Shown in pieces: positions 37,578 to 47,031 of a stretch of 64,000 bases of DNA. How positions within the stretch are numbered: the first letter of the stretch is position 1; every line of letters starts with the position of its first letter. Position numbers and translations under genes: made by a program. The notes under the pieces are model-generated. The model worked only from the letters and a program-made list of their open reading frames with translations, was not told the origin of the DNA and did no database searches. The DNA comes from Cellulomonas uda (lineage in GTDB: Bacteria > Actinomycetota > Actinomycetes > Actinomycetales > Cellulomonadaceae): contig NZ_BJLP01000009.1 in NCBI RefSeq assembly GCF_006538705.1, positions 1-64,000 on the forward strand, written 5' to 3'.

Positions 37578-38408
37578 TCAGCGGTGCCGTTCGCGGAACG
37601 TGCCCAGCCGCACGCCCTGCCGGTGCACGGCGGTCGCCACGACCCCCGCGAGCAGCACCAGGAAGCCCGCGACGAGCAGCGTCCCGGACGTGCCCGCGAC
37701 CGTCACCTCGACCGCGGTGGAACGCCACTCGCTCCCCTCGACGACGTTCAGCACCTGCGTGCGCACCACGTCGGGCGACACCAGCGCCACACCGCCCAGC
37801 ACGCTGAGGATCGCCCCGCCCGTGTAGGGCGCGGCGGGCGTCCAGGCCGCGAGGAGCGCGACCCAGCCGAGCGCGAGCAGCCCGAGCGCGACGAGCACGA
37901 CGCCCGACCAGTCGAGCGTCGCGTCCCACCCGACGACCTGCGCCGCGAGGATGCGCGACTGCCCGAGCAGCAGCACACCCGCCGCGAGCGGGGCGAGCAC
38001 GAGCCCGACGAGCGCGCCCAGCACGTGGGTGCCCACGGACGCGCGTGCCGGGGCGTGGGCGTCCGGGAACAGGTCCGGCTTCTGCGCTGCGGGCTCGCGC
38101 GTCGGTGCGTCGGTCGCGGGCAGGACGCGGGTGCCGTCGGCGGGCGTGCCCGCGGGCGCGGTGGCGACCGTCGGGTCGGCCGGGCCGGCCGGCGCCGCGG
38201 GTGCGGCCGGTGCGGTGGTCGCGGGTCCGGCCGGGGTCGGGCGCGCGCTCGTGCGGGCCGGCGGCGGGTCGACGGGAGCGGGCCGGACCGCGGCGTGGCG
38301 GCCCGTGTCGAGCCCCGGCTCGGGTGCGGGGGAGGAGGTGGCGTCCCGTGCCGGTCGGTCGTCGGGACCGGTGCGGTCGGGGCGACGCTCGTCGTCAGAG
38401 GTGCTCAT
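37578..38408 (-). CDS. Hypothetical membrane protein with Pro/Ala-rich cytoplasmic tail
   Basis: 276 residues from ATG 38408 with GGAGAG 5 nt upstream. The first about 125 residues are disordered, rich in Pro, Ala, Thr and Arg. Four hydrophobic segments follow: VLGALVGLVLAPLAAGVLLLG, VVLVALGLLALGWVALLAAW, GGAILSVLGGVALVS and TLLVAGFLVLLAGVVATAV. No known motif. It is 48 bp downstream of the formate/nitrite channel gene on the same strand and may be cotranscribed with it. Confidence 0.72.
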   Translation of the reverse strand: MSTSDDERRPDRTGPDDRPARDATSSPAPEPGLDTGRHAAVRPAPVDPPPARTSARPTPAGPATTAPAAPAAPAGPADPTVATAPAGTPADGTRVLPATDAPTREPAAQKPDLFPDAHAPARASVGTHVLGALVGLVLAPLAAGVLLLGQSRILAAQVVGWDATLDWSGVVLVALGLLALGWVALLAAWTPAAPYTGGAILSVLGGVALVSPDVVRTQVLNVVEGSEWRSTAVEVTVAGTSGTLLVAGFLVLLAGVVATAVHRQGVRLGTFRERHR

Positions 38409-38456
38409 CACGGCTCTCCCGGGTCGAGGCGGTGCCGTGCTGCACCGCCACCGCGA

Positions 38457-39404
38457 TCACCGTAGGGCGGGCTCCTGCCCCTGCGCAGCCCGGGCGGGCG
38501 CGACCACCGGCGTGTCGACGGACCCGTCGAGGGGTTCGTCGAGGGGCTCGTCGGCGGACGCGGCCGCCGGCAGCGGTGCGGTCGGGCCGCCGTCGGACGC
38601 GCTCGTCGTCGCGACGAACCCCGGCTCGGCCACGCGCGGCGTCGCCCGGTACGCGTAGGCCGCGCCGACGAGCAGCGCACCGCCGATGGTGTTGCCGACG
38701 CCGACGAACAGCACGTTGCGCGCGAACTCGGCGACCGTGGCGCCCGGCAGGCCACCCATGAGACCCAGCGACATCGTCGTCATGTTCGCCACCACGTGCT
38801 CGAAGCCCGAGGTGATGAACACCATGACGCACGCGAAGATCGCCGCGATCTTCGCGGCCTCGCTGCGCAGACGCGTCGCGCACCACACCGCGAGGCAGAC
38901 CAGCAGGTTGCACAGGATGCCGCGCACGAGCAGCTGCGCGTTCGTCTCGTGCGCCTTGTGCTCCACCATCCGGGCGATCTGCTGGCCCGCGGCGGTGTCG
39001 GGTGCGGTCACGCCGGAGACGTGCACGAGCGCGGCGAACAGGATCGACCCCAGCAGGTTGCCCGCGAGCACCGCGAGCAGCGTGAGCCCGCCCATGCCCC
39101 AGGTGATGCGGCGGCGCATCGCGCCCTGCGTGAGCATCATCATCGCGGAGGTCGCGAGCTCGCCCCCCGCCACGACGACGATCGTCAGCGCGACGCCGAA
39201 CACCATGCCCTGCACGAGCGGGGCGAACGGGTTGCCGGCCGCGACGAGCGGGCCGCCGGCCTCGACCATGATCACCACGCCGATGCCGATGTACGCGCCC
39301 GCGAGCATGGTCCGCACGGCGAACAGCCACGGGGTCGACAGCAGGCGGACCTTGTGGTGCGCGGCCTCGACCTGCGTCTCGACGGCCTCCTCGATGCTCA
39401 GCAC
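38457..39404 (-). CDS. Formate/nitrite transporter (FNT) family channel
   Basis: 315 residues, six helices of the FocA/NirC fold. Signatures: AGAYIGIGVVIMVEAGG in helix 1, GNLLGSILFAALVHVSG, RGILCNLLVCLAVWCA with the pore-region Asn, and FITSGFEHVVANMTTM containing the central pore histidine. The 55-residue C-terminal tail is disordered. GTG 39404 lacks a ribosome-binding site; GACCCT is 6 nt upstream. A degenerate DosR-like element is centred 42.5 bp upstream of the start, which would be the -35 region of a leaderless promoter. Formate export or nitrite uptake during anaerobic growth is the likely role. Confidence 0.9.
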   Translation of the reverse strand: MLSIEEAVETQVEAAHHKVRLLSTPWLFAVRTMLAGAYIGIGVVIMVEAGGPLVAAGNPFAPLVQGMVFGVALTIVVVAGGELATSAMMMLTQGAMRRRITWGMGGLTLLAVLAGNLLGSILFAALVHVSGVTAPDTAAGQQIARMVEHKAHETNAQLLVRGILCNLLVCLAVWCATRLRSEAAKIAAIFACVMVFITSGFEHVVANMTTMSLGLMGGLPGATVAEFARNVLFVGVGNTIGGALLVGAAYAYRATPRVAEPGFVATTSASDGGPTAPLPAAASADEPLDEPLDGSVDTPVVAPARAAQGQEPALR

Positions 39405-39439
39405 CCGACCAGGGTCGCAAGGCCGGGCGTCCGGCTCGT

Positions 39440-39453
39440 GGGACGAAAGGGCC
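39440..39453. promoter_or_regulatory. Degenerate DosR-like box between fnt and old-yellow-enzyme genes
   Basis: GGGAC-GAAA-GGGCC keeps one perfect half-site and three of five bases in the other. It sits midway between two divergent start codons (39404 and 39495) that both look leaderless, centred about -42 and -48 from them. Confidence 0.4.
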
Positions 39454-39494
39454 GCCCGGACGCCCGCGTGCCCGCGCGTCGTATGTTCGTCCGC

Positions 39495-40622
39495 GTGACC
39501 CACCTGTTCAGCCCGCTCACGCTGCGCGGCACCACGTTCACCAACCGCGCCTGGCTCGCCCCGATGTGCCAGTACTCCTCGAGCGACGGCTTCCCCGACG
39601 ACTGGCACCTGGTCCACCTGGGTGCGCGCGCCGCGGGCGGCTTCGGGCTGCTGCTCACCGAGGCGAGCGCCGTGGTGCCCGAGGGTCGCATCTCGCCGCA
39701 GGACGCCGGGCTCTGGTCCGACGAGCACGCGGTGGCGTGGCGCCGCGTCACCGACTTCGTGCACGCGCGGGGCGCGCGCATCGGCGTGCAGCTCGCCCAC
39801 GCCGGGCGCAAGGCCTCGGTGCACCGCCCGTTCGGCCACGGGTCCGGCTCGGTGCCGCCCGCCGAGGGCGGCTGGGCCACCGTCGCGCCGTCCGCGCTCG
39901 CGTTCCCGGACCTCGCGACGCCCGCCGCGATGACGCCCGACGAGGTCGCCGCCGTGCCCGCGGCGTTCGCCGCCGCCGCGCGCCGAGCCGTGACCGCCGG
40001 GTTCGACGTCGTCGAGGTGCACGCCGCGCACGGGTACCTGCTGCACCAGTTCCTCTCGCCGCTGTCCAACACCCGCGACGACGAGTGGGGCGGGTCCCCC
40101 GAGAACCGCGCGCGGCTGCTCGTCGAGACCGTCGACGCCGTGCGGGCCGTGTGGCCCGACGACCGGCCGCTGCTCGTGCGGGTCTCGGCGACCGACTGGA
40201 CCCCCGGCGGGCTCACGGTCGACGACGTCGCCGAGGTGGTGCGCGGGCTCGCCGGCCACGGCGTGGACCTCGTCGACGTCTCGTCGGGCGGTAACGCGCC
40301 CGCCTCGATCCCGGTCGAGCCCGGCTACCAGGTGCCACTGGCGCGGCGCGTGCGGGAGGTGGGCGGTCTGCCCGTCGCCGCCGTCGGGCTGCTCGACGAG
40401 CCGCGCCTCGCGGAGAAGGTCCTCGCGGCGGGCGACGCGGACGCCGTGCTGCTCGGGCGCGTCGCGCTGCGCGACCCGTCGTGGCCGCTGCGCGCCGCGT
40501 ACGAGCTCGGCGAGCGGCTCGACGCCCTGCCCGCGGGTGACGACGCGGGCGGCAGCGTGCCGCTCGAGGCGGTCGGCTCGACGGGCTACCAGCCGCAGTA
40601 CGCGCGGGGCGCCTTCCGCTGA
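39495..40622 (+). CDS. NADH:flavin oxidoreductase, old yellow enzyme family (YqjM-like)
   Basis: 375 residues from GTG 39495; TATGTT (39482-39487) is 7 nt upstream and contains a competing ATG (39483) that I consider part of the -10. FMN-dependent ene-reductase barrel: LAPMCQYSSSDG has the Cys near the flavin used by YqjM-type enzymes, QLAHAGRK, EVHAAHGYLLHQFLSPLSN with the substrate-binding HxxH pair (AAHGYLLHQF), DDEWGGSPENRARL and LGRVALRDPSWP. Physiological substrate unknown. Divergent from the formate/nitrite channel gene. Confidence 0.93.
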   Translation: MTHLFSPLTLRGTTFTNRAWLAPMCQYSSSDGFPDDWHLVHLGARAAGGFGLLLTEASAVVPEGRISPQDAGLWSDEHAVAWRRVTDFVHARGARIGVQLAHAGRKASVHRPFGHGSGSVPPAEGGWATVAPSALAFPDLATPAAMTPDEVAAVPAAFAAAARRAVTAGFDVVEVHAAHGYLLHQFLSPLSNTRDDEWGGSPENRARLLVETVDAVRAVWPDDRPLLVRVSATDWTPGGLTVDDVAEVVRGLAGHGVDLVDVSSGGNAPASIPVEPGYQVPLARRVREVGGLPVAAVGLLDEPRLAEKVLAAGDADAVLLGRVALRDPSWPLRAAYELGERLDALPAGDDAGGSVPLEAVGSTGYQPQYARGAFR

Positions 40623-40659
40623 CCGGTCCGGCCGGCCGGCCGTCGGGCTCGCCCTTCGG

Positions 40660-42045
<1,386 letters not shown>

Positions 42046-42258
42046 GGCGCCAGTCTGTCGCCGCCCACGCCCCCCGTCGCGCCGAGCGCCCCCACCCCGC
42101 CGCCCGCACCCACCCCCCTTGCCGTGAAGTCGCGGATCCCTCGCGGGGTCGTGCGTCTCTCGGTCAGTCGCGCGGTCATCCGCGCGACGTACCGGCAGAC
42201 TCGCGACCTCGCGGACCGGGGCGGGGGCGGTGTGGGGCCGGTGGTGTGGGGGGGCCGG

Positions 42259-42264
42259 TAGGTT
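42259..42264 (+). promoter_or_regulatory. -10 TAGGTT for leaderless Fic-like gene
   Basis: TAGGTT followed by CGAGCG and GTG 42271; same hexamer and spacing as upstream of 3683. Confidence 0.6.
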
Positions 42265-42270
42265 CGAGCG

Positions 42271-43185
42271 GTGACGCAGGATGCGCTGGCCGGGTGGGTC
42301 GACGTGACGGCCGACGCCGTCGGACGAGCACGCTCCGCGTGCGCCGAGCTGCGATGGCACGAGGCGTACCGGCGGCGGTGGCGCGAGGTGCGCGCCGAGG
42401 CCGGGCTGCGTGCCGCGCACGCCAGTGCGGCGCTCGAGGGCGCCCGGCTGCCGCTCGAGCTGGTGCGCTCCCTCGCGACGGGCGGCACGGCGCTCGGGCA
42501 CACCGACGCCTCGGCGCGCTCGGACACCGACGCCTCGGCGCGCGGGGGCACCGGCGGGCCGGCGCGCGAGGCGGGCGCCGAGGCCGTGCTCGTCGGGGCC
42601 CTGCGCGGAGCCTCGTTCGTCGACGCGCTCGTGCCCGACCTGGGCGCGCAGCAGGCCGCCGCGCTGCCACCGCTGCCGCAGCTCCTGGCGCGCGCGCACA
42701 CGCTCGTCGGTGCGGGCTGGCTGCCCGTCGAGCAGCTCGGGCGCCTGCGCACCGACGAGCCCGCCCTCGACCAGCGCGGCCTCGGCCGCGCACCCACCGG
42801 CCGCGAGGTCGCCGCCCGGGTCGACCTGCTGGCCCGCACGATCGCGACCACGCAGGCCCCCGCGCTCGTCGTCGCCGCGCTCGTGCACGCCGAGGTGCTC
42901 GCGGTCCGGCCGTTCGTCGCGGGCAACGGGCTGGTCGCGCGGGCCGTCGCGCGCGCGCTCGCCACGACCGGCGGGCTCGACCCGACCGGTTCCGTGCTGC
43001 CCGAGGTCGTCTGGGCCGCGGCGCCGCAGCAGTACGTCGCCGCGGTCGCCGGCTATGCGACCGGTGAGCCGCAGCGCGTCGCTGCCTGGTTCGGCACGTA
43101 CGCCGACGCCGTGGTCGCGGGTGCTGCGCAGGCGCGCCAGGTGGCGGACGCCGTCCTCGCGGGCCGCCTGACCCCACCGCAGTGA
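42271..43185 (+). CDS. Degenerate Fic-domain protein
   Basis: 304 residues. The segment AVRPFVAGNGLVARAVARAL (from about 211) aligns with the Fic active-site motif HPFx(D/E)GNGRxxR, but the catalytic His is Arg213, the acidic metal ligand is Ala217 and the anion-binding Arg is Leu221, so AMP transfer is unlikely. Helical throughout, with a DASAR repeat near residue 85. Start GTG 42271 follows TAGGTT by exactly 6 nt. The same kind of gene lies near HAD-IB/ssd/tad genes in other actinobacteria, where its role is unknown. Confidence 0.7.
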   Translation: MTQDALAGWVDVTADAVGRARSACAELRWHEAYRRRWREVRAEAGLRAAHASAALEGARLPLELVRSLATGGTALGHTDASARSDTDASARGGTGGPAREAGAEAVLVGALRGASFVDALVPDLGAQQAAALPPLPQLLARAHTLVGAGWLPVEQLGRLRTDEPALDQRGLGRAPTGREVAARVDLLARTIATTQAPALVVAALVHAEVLAVRPFVAGNGLVARAVARALATTGGLDPTGSVLPEVVWAAAPQQYVAAVAGYATGEPQRVAAWFGTYADAVVAGAAQARQVADAVLAGRLTPPQ

Positions 43186-43224
43186 CATCACCGCGCTGAC
43201 GTCACCGCTCTGACGTCAGCGCTC
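43183..43224. repeat. 14-bp tandem repeat, three copies, starting at a stop codon
   Basis: TGACATCACCGCGC, TGACGTCACCGCTC and TGACGTCAGCGCTC follow one another from 43183; the first TGA is the stop of the Fic-like gene. Two copies contain the palindrome TGACGTCA or a close variant. Confidence 0.9.
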
Positions 43225-43241
43225 TCGTCGTGTGGACGCAA

Positions 43242-43271
43242 GACGACGGCGTCCCGGAGGACGCCGTCGTC
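43242..43271. terminator. Bidirectional terminator, 13-bp perfect stem
   Basis: GACGACGGCGTCC-CGGA-GGACGCCGTCGTC, with a 4-nt loop, between the convergent Fic-like (stop 43185) and HAD (stop 43523) genes. Confidence 0.9.
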
Positions 43272-43522
43272 GGAGCTGCTGCCGCGAGGGTGATCATGCG
43301 TGCACTCGAATGGTTCGCAACGGGACCAGCCCGGTCGACCTGCCCGAAGGTGGGCAACACCTGCGCGTGGGTGCCTTCGCGGCTCTGCAGTTGTGCTCAC
43401 TGTGATACGCCGGTTCCCGCCGCGGCGGTAGTGGGACGCGCGTCGCCGCAGGTCAGCGACGAGCCAGTCGCCGGATGGCAAGACTCACGTCCGGCATACG
43501 GACCTTGATCCGCGCGAACCGG
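43272..43522. other. Non-coding stretch between terminator and HAD gene
   Basis: Together with the repeat and hairpin this makes 337 bp without a convincing gene. It is slightly richer in A+T than its neighbours (for example near 43391-43408). Frames here have poor composition and no ribosome-binding site. No RNA gene recognised. Confidence 0.5.
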
Positions 43523-44356
43523 TCATCTCGGACGCGTGCGGCGCCACCACCACCAGGCCACCACGCCCGCGACCGCCGCCCCGACGACGACCGCGCTCGC
43601 GACACGGGCCTCGCGGTCGAACGCGAACAGCGGCACGGGCCGACGGAACGTCAGCACGCCCCACCCGGACTCCGCCGCGAGCCGGCGCAGCGCCCGGTCC
43701 GGGTTCACGGCGAACCCGTGCCCGACGGTCCCCAGCATCGGTGCGTCCGTGATCGAGTCCGAGTACGCGAAGCACTCCGCCAGGTCGTAGCCGTGCGTGC
43801 CCGCGAGATCGCGGATCGCCCGGGCCTTGTTCTCGCCGTACGCGTAGAAGTCGATCTCGCCGGTGTACCGGCCGTCGACCACCTGCATGCGCGTCGCGAC
43901 GACGTGGTCCGCGCCCAGCACCGCCGCGATCGGCTCGACGATCTCGCTGCCTGACGCGGAGACGATCACGACGTCACGGCCGGCCGCGTGGTGCTCCGCG
44001 ATGAGGTCCACCGCCTCGGCGTAGACCGTCGGGTCGATCGCCTCGTGCAGCGTCTCGGCGACGATCTGCGAGACCTGCTCGGTGGGCCAGCCGGTGACCG
44101 TGCGCGACAGGCTCGCGCGCAGGCGCTCGGTCTGGGCGGCGTCCGCGCCACCCATGAGGTAGAGGAGCTGCGCGACCGCCGTGCGCAGCACGTTCCGGCG
44201 GGTGAGCAGCCCCTCGGCGAGGAAGCCGCGCGAGAACGCGGTGGCCGACGACGTCGCGATGATCGTCTTGTCGAGGTCGAAGAACGCGGCGGAGCGCGGG
44301 TGCGACCCCCGGTGCGCGCCGGGCGCGGAGCGGTGCGCGGGGGCGTCGTCGGACAT
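43523..44356 (-). CDS. HAD-IB family hydrolase (SerB-like) with C-terminal membrane helix
   Basis: 277 residues from ATG 44356 with GAGGAG just upstream. HAD motifs: nucleophile in AFFDLDKTIIATSS, motif II VIVSASGSEIV, Lys in GENKARAI and motif IV CFAYSDSITDAPML. A helix-like segment VASAVVVGAAVAGVVAWWWW close to the C-terminus suggests membrane attachment. HAD-IB enzymes are phosphoserine-phosphatase relatives; the substrate is unknown. Its counterpart beside the tad genes in M. tuberculosis is Rv3661. The leader upstream carries a 13-bp tandem repeat. Confidence 0.9.
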   Translation of the reverse strand: MSDDAPAHRSAPGAHRGSHPRSAAFFDLDKTIIATSSATAFSRGFLAEGLLTRRNVLRTAVAQLLYLMGGADAAQTERLRASLSRTVTGWPTEQVSQIVAETLHEAIDPTVYAEAVDLIAEHHAAGRDVVIVSASGSEIVEPIAAVLGADHVVATRMQVVDGRYTGEIDFYAYGENKARAIRDLAGTHGYDLAECFAYSDSITDAPMLGTVGHGFAVNPDRALRRLAAESGWGVLTFRRPVPLFAFDREARVASAVVVGAAVAGVVAWWWWRRTRPR

Positions 44357-44367
44357 CCGCACTCCTC

Positions 44368-44452
44368 TCGTCGGGCTGTCTCGTCGGCCGGTCTCGTCGG
44401 GCTGTCTCGTCGGATGCGCTCGTCGGATGCGCCCGCCGGAGGCGCTCGTCGA
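44368..44452. repeat. 13-bp-period tandem repeat upstream of the HAD gene
   Basis: CTCGTCGG begins at 44368, 44380, 44393, 44406 and 44419, with degenerate copies CCCGCCGG at 44432 and CTCGTCGA at 44445; the spacing is 13 bp except for one of 12. The array lies immediately upstream of ATG 44356 (transcribed right to left) in the divergent HAD/ssd interval. Confidence 0.9.
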
Positions 44453-44635
44453 TCGAGTTGGACCCCGCGAGCGTAGCGAGGGCCGCCCACACCGCACCCG
44501 CGTTCGGCTCCGGTCCGCCACCCGACCCCAGCCCCCCGACGCGCACCGTCCGTCCACAGCCGGCGCCCTCCGTGCTTCGGCCGTGCGCGGCGTGCGGCAG
44601 CGTCGACGTCGTCCGGGACGTGACGGAGGTGGACG

Positions 44636-45598
44636 GTGACGGAGCTCCCTGGAGCGACATGGCGCGGTCGGGACGGCGGCACCCCCCGCCCGGTGCTCGA
44701 CGCGCCGGTCGCCGTCCCGCCTCGTGGTCCGGACGGCGCGGCGGCGGCGTGGGGCGCGCCGTCGCCGCGTCCCACGACGCCCGCGCTCGCCGCACCGCCC
44801 GCCTGGCCCACCCCGGTCGGGGCGCGCACGGAGCGTGGCCGCGCGCTCGTCGTCGGCGTCGTGGGGGCGCGTGGGGGAGCCGGGGCGTCGACGTTCGCGG
44901 CCGCGCTCGCGGCGCGCTTCGCGCGGCGGACCGCCACCGCGCTCGTCGACCTCGACCGCTGCTCGGCGGGGGTCGACGTGCTGCTCGCGCTCGAGGACAG
45001 CGACGGTGTGCGCTGGCCCGACCTGACCTCGGCGCGCGGCGACGTCGACGGTGCCCAGGTGCTCGCCCTGCTGCCGCGCTGGGGTCCGTGCGCCGTGCTC
45101 TCCGCGGACCGGCACCGGCCGGGGCTGCCGGACGCCGGCGTGCTGGCCGACGTGCTGCACGCGCTCGGCGGCGTGTGCGGGGTCGTCGTGCTCGACCTCG
45201 AACGAGTCGGCGTCGTCACCGGTGACTCGTTCGCGCCCGTCTGCGACGCGGTCGTCGTCGTCGCGCCGCGCGATCTGCGGTCCGCCGCCGGGCTCCTCGC
45301 GCTGCGCGGGACGCTCGTCGCGCACGGTGCGCTCGTCGGGTTGGTGACGACCGGGCCGTCGCCCGGAGGGCTGGGGTCCGACGAGCTCGCGCACGCCGTC
45401 GACCTGCCGGTCCTGGCCCGCCTCGGGGTCGACCGGCGGACCGCCGCGGCGACCGAGCGAGGTGGTGTGCCGCTCACCGGCGCCGTGGCGCGGGCCGCCG
45501 CGCGCGTCGCCCGCGCGGTCGTGCGGGACGCGCCGTCGCCCGGCAGCCCGGTCGCGGTGCGCGACGAGCCCGCGGCCGTCGTGCGAGGGCCCTGGTGA
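44636..45598 (+). CDS. ssd: Septum site-determining/CpaE-like ATPase
   Basis: 320 residues. After a 65-residue Pro/Ala-rich start, a MinD/ParA-type fold begins VVGVVGARGGAGASTFAAALAARF, a deviant P-loop lacking the usual Lys pair, then ALVDLDRCSAGVDVLL and VVVLDLERVG. This is the family named Ssd in mycobacteria (Rv3660c) and CpaE-like elsewhere, which helps position the Tad secretion system. GTG 44636 has GGAGGT 5 nt upstream. It overlaps tadA by GTGA and starts the seven-gene tad operon. Confidence 0.88.
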   Translation: MTELPGATWRGRDGGTPRPVLDAPVAVPPRGPDGAAAAWGAPSPRPTTPALAAPPAWPTPVGARTERGRALVVGVVGARGGAGASTFAAALAARFARRTATALVDLDRCSAGVDVLLALEDSDGVRWPDLTSARGDVDGAQVLALLPRWGPCAVLSADRHRPGLPDAGVLADVLHALGGVCGVVVLDLERVGVVTGDSFAPVCDAVVVVAPRDLRSAAGLLALRGTLVAHGALVGLVTTGPSPGGLGSDELAHAVDLPVLARLGVDRRTAAATERGGVPLTGAVARAAARVARAVVRDAPSPGSPVAVRDEPAAVVRGPW

Positions 45599-47031
45599 GC
45601 GGCGGTGCGCACGCGACCGGTGCCCTGGCGGCCGGTGGGCTCACGACCGGTGCGCTCACGACCGGTGCGCTCACGACCGATGCGCGCGGGGTCGGTGGGC
45701 GCGCGGGCGGTGGACCCGGGGTCGGTGGGCTCCCGCCGGCCGGGTCCCCGGTGCTCGCCGGCGAGCTGGTCGACGCCGTGCGCGAGCGGCTGCGTGGCAC
45801 CACGCCGGGCGACCACGAGCTCGCCCGCGCCGTCGAGCAGGTCGCGCGTGAACGCGGGACGGTGCTCGGCTCGGCAGCGCTGCCCACGGCGGTGCAGGCC
45901 GTGCGCGCCGCGATCCTCGGTGCCGGGCCGCTGCAGCCGTTCCTCGACGACCCGAGGGTCAGCGACGTGCTCGTCAACGGCCCGCGGGACGTGTGGGTCG
46001 AGCTCGACGGGCGCCTCACCCGCACCGACGTCGACCTCGGGGCGCACGACGACGTGCGCGCGCTCGCGGTGCGGCTCGCCGCCGCCGGCGGGCAACGGCT
46101 CGACGACGGGGCGCCCACGGTCGACGCACGCCTGCCCGACGGCACGCGCCTGCACGCGGTGCTGCCCCCGGTCGCGGGCGGGTGCACGCTGCTGAGCCTG
46201 CGCGTGGTGCGGCAGCGCACGCTGTCCATGCCCGAGCTCGTGCGCGTCGGGACGGTCGCGCCCGGTCTCGTCGGCGTGCTGCACGCCCTGGTCGAGTCGC
46301 GCGCCAACCTCCTCGTCTCCGGGGCCACGGGCGCCGGGAAGACGACGCTGCTGGCCGCGCTGCTCGCCTGGGCGGGGCACGACGAGCGGATCGTCGTGAT
46401 CGAGGAGTCCGGCGAGCTCGCGCCGCAGCACCCGCACGTCGTGCGGCTGCTCGCGCGCCGGGCGAACGTCGAGGGCGTCGGCCGGGTGGACCTCGCCGAG
46501 CTCGTGCGCCAGTCGCTGCGCATGCGGCCCGACCGGATCGTGCTGGGCGAATGCCGCGGCGCCGAGGTGCGCGAGGTGATGGCCGCCCTCAACACCGGCC
46601 ACGACGGCGGTTGCGCGACCGTGCACGCCAACGCGGCTGCCGACGTGCCGGCCCGGCTCGAGGCACTGGCCGCGCTCGCGGGGCTCGGCCGCGAGGCGAC
46701 CGCCGCGCAGGCGTCGGCGGCGTTCGACGCGGTGCTGCACCTGCGCCGGACCGGGCCGGGGCGGACGCGGCGGATGCTCGCGGAGGTGGCCGTCGTCGGG
46801 CGCTCGTCCGACGGGCTGGACGTGCGCACGGCAGTCGAGGTGGACGAGGCCGGTGGTGTGCGCCGCGGTCCCGGCTGGCCACGGCTCGCGGCGCGCATCG
46901 GGCTCGGCGCGCGCATCGGGCCGGCCGACGACGCGGACGCCGGTGACCGCGGCGGGCCGCCCGTCGCGCTCGCGCCGCCCGCTGCGCTCGCGCGGCCCGT
47001 CGCGCTCGCGCCGGCCGGGCGCGCCCCGTGA
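45595..47031 (+). CDS. tadA: Tad secretion ATPase TadA/CpaF
   Basis: 478 residues. Hexameric ATPase that powers Flp-type pilus assembly. Walker A VSGATGAGKTTLL (about 241-253), Asp box region IVVIEESGELAPQHPHVVRLLAR, Walker B RIVLGECRGAEVREVM and the His box NTGHDGGCATVHAN. The N-domain includes LQPFLDDPRVSDVLVNGPRDVWVE. The first about 45 residues are repeats of GALTT encoded by a 15-bp tandem array, and the C-terminal tail is low-complexity Ala/Pro. Start GTG 45595 overlaps the ssd stop. Confidence 0.95.
   Translation: MSGGAHATGALAAGGLTTGALTTGALTTDARGVGGRAGGGPGVGGLPPAGSPVLAGELVDAVRERLRGTTPGDHELARAVEQVARERGTVLGSAALPTAVQAVRAAILGAGPLQPFLDDPRVSDVLVNGPRDVWVELDGRLTRTDVDLGAHDDVRALAVRLAAAGGQRLDDGAPTVDARLPDGTRLHAVLPPVAGGCTLLSLRVVRQRTLSMPELVRVGTVAPGLVGVLHALVESRANLLVSGATGAGKTTLLAALLAWAGHDERIVVIEESGELAPQHPHVVRLLARRANVEGVGRVDLAELVRQSLRMRPDRIVLGECRGAEVREVMAALNTGHDGGCATVHANAAADVPARLEALAALAGLGREATAAQASAAFDAVLHLRRTGPGRTRRMLAEVAVVGRSSDGLDVRTAVEVDEAGGVRRGPGWPRLAARIGLGARIGPADDADAGDRGGPPVALAPPAALARPVALAPAGRAP
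45604..45678 (+). repeat. 15-bp tandem repeat in the tadA N-terminus (5 copies)
   Basis: Units of the form GGTGCGCTCACGACC begin at 45604, 45619, 45634, 45649 and 45664; the last three are nearly identical. They encode the repeated GALTT/GLTT segment. Confidence 0.93.

Noticed and set aside
43188-43481. Possible 97-residue gene downstream of the Fic-like gene
   Set aside because: It lies across the tandem repeat and the terminator hairpin and its translation has no coherent pattern.
44368-44452. 13-bp array considered as a CRISPR array
   Set aside because: Repeat core is only 8 bp with 5-bp gaps, far too short for CRISPR, and no cas genes are present.
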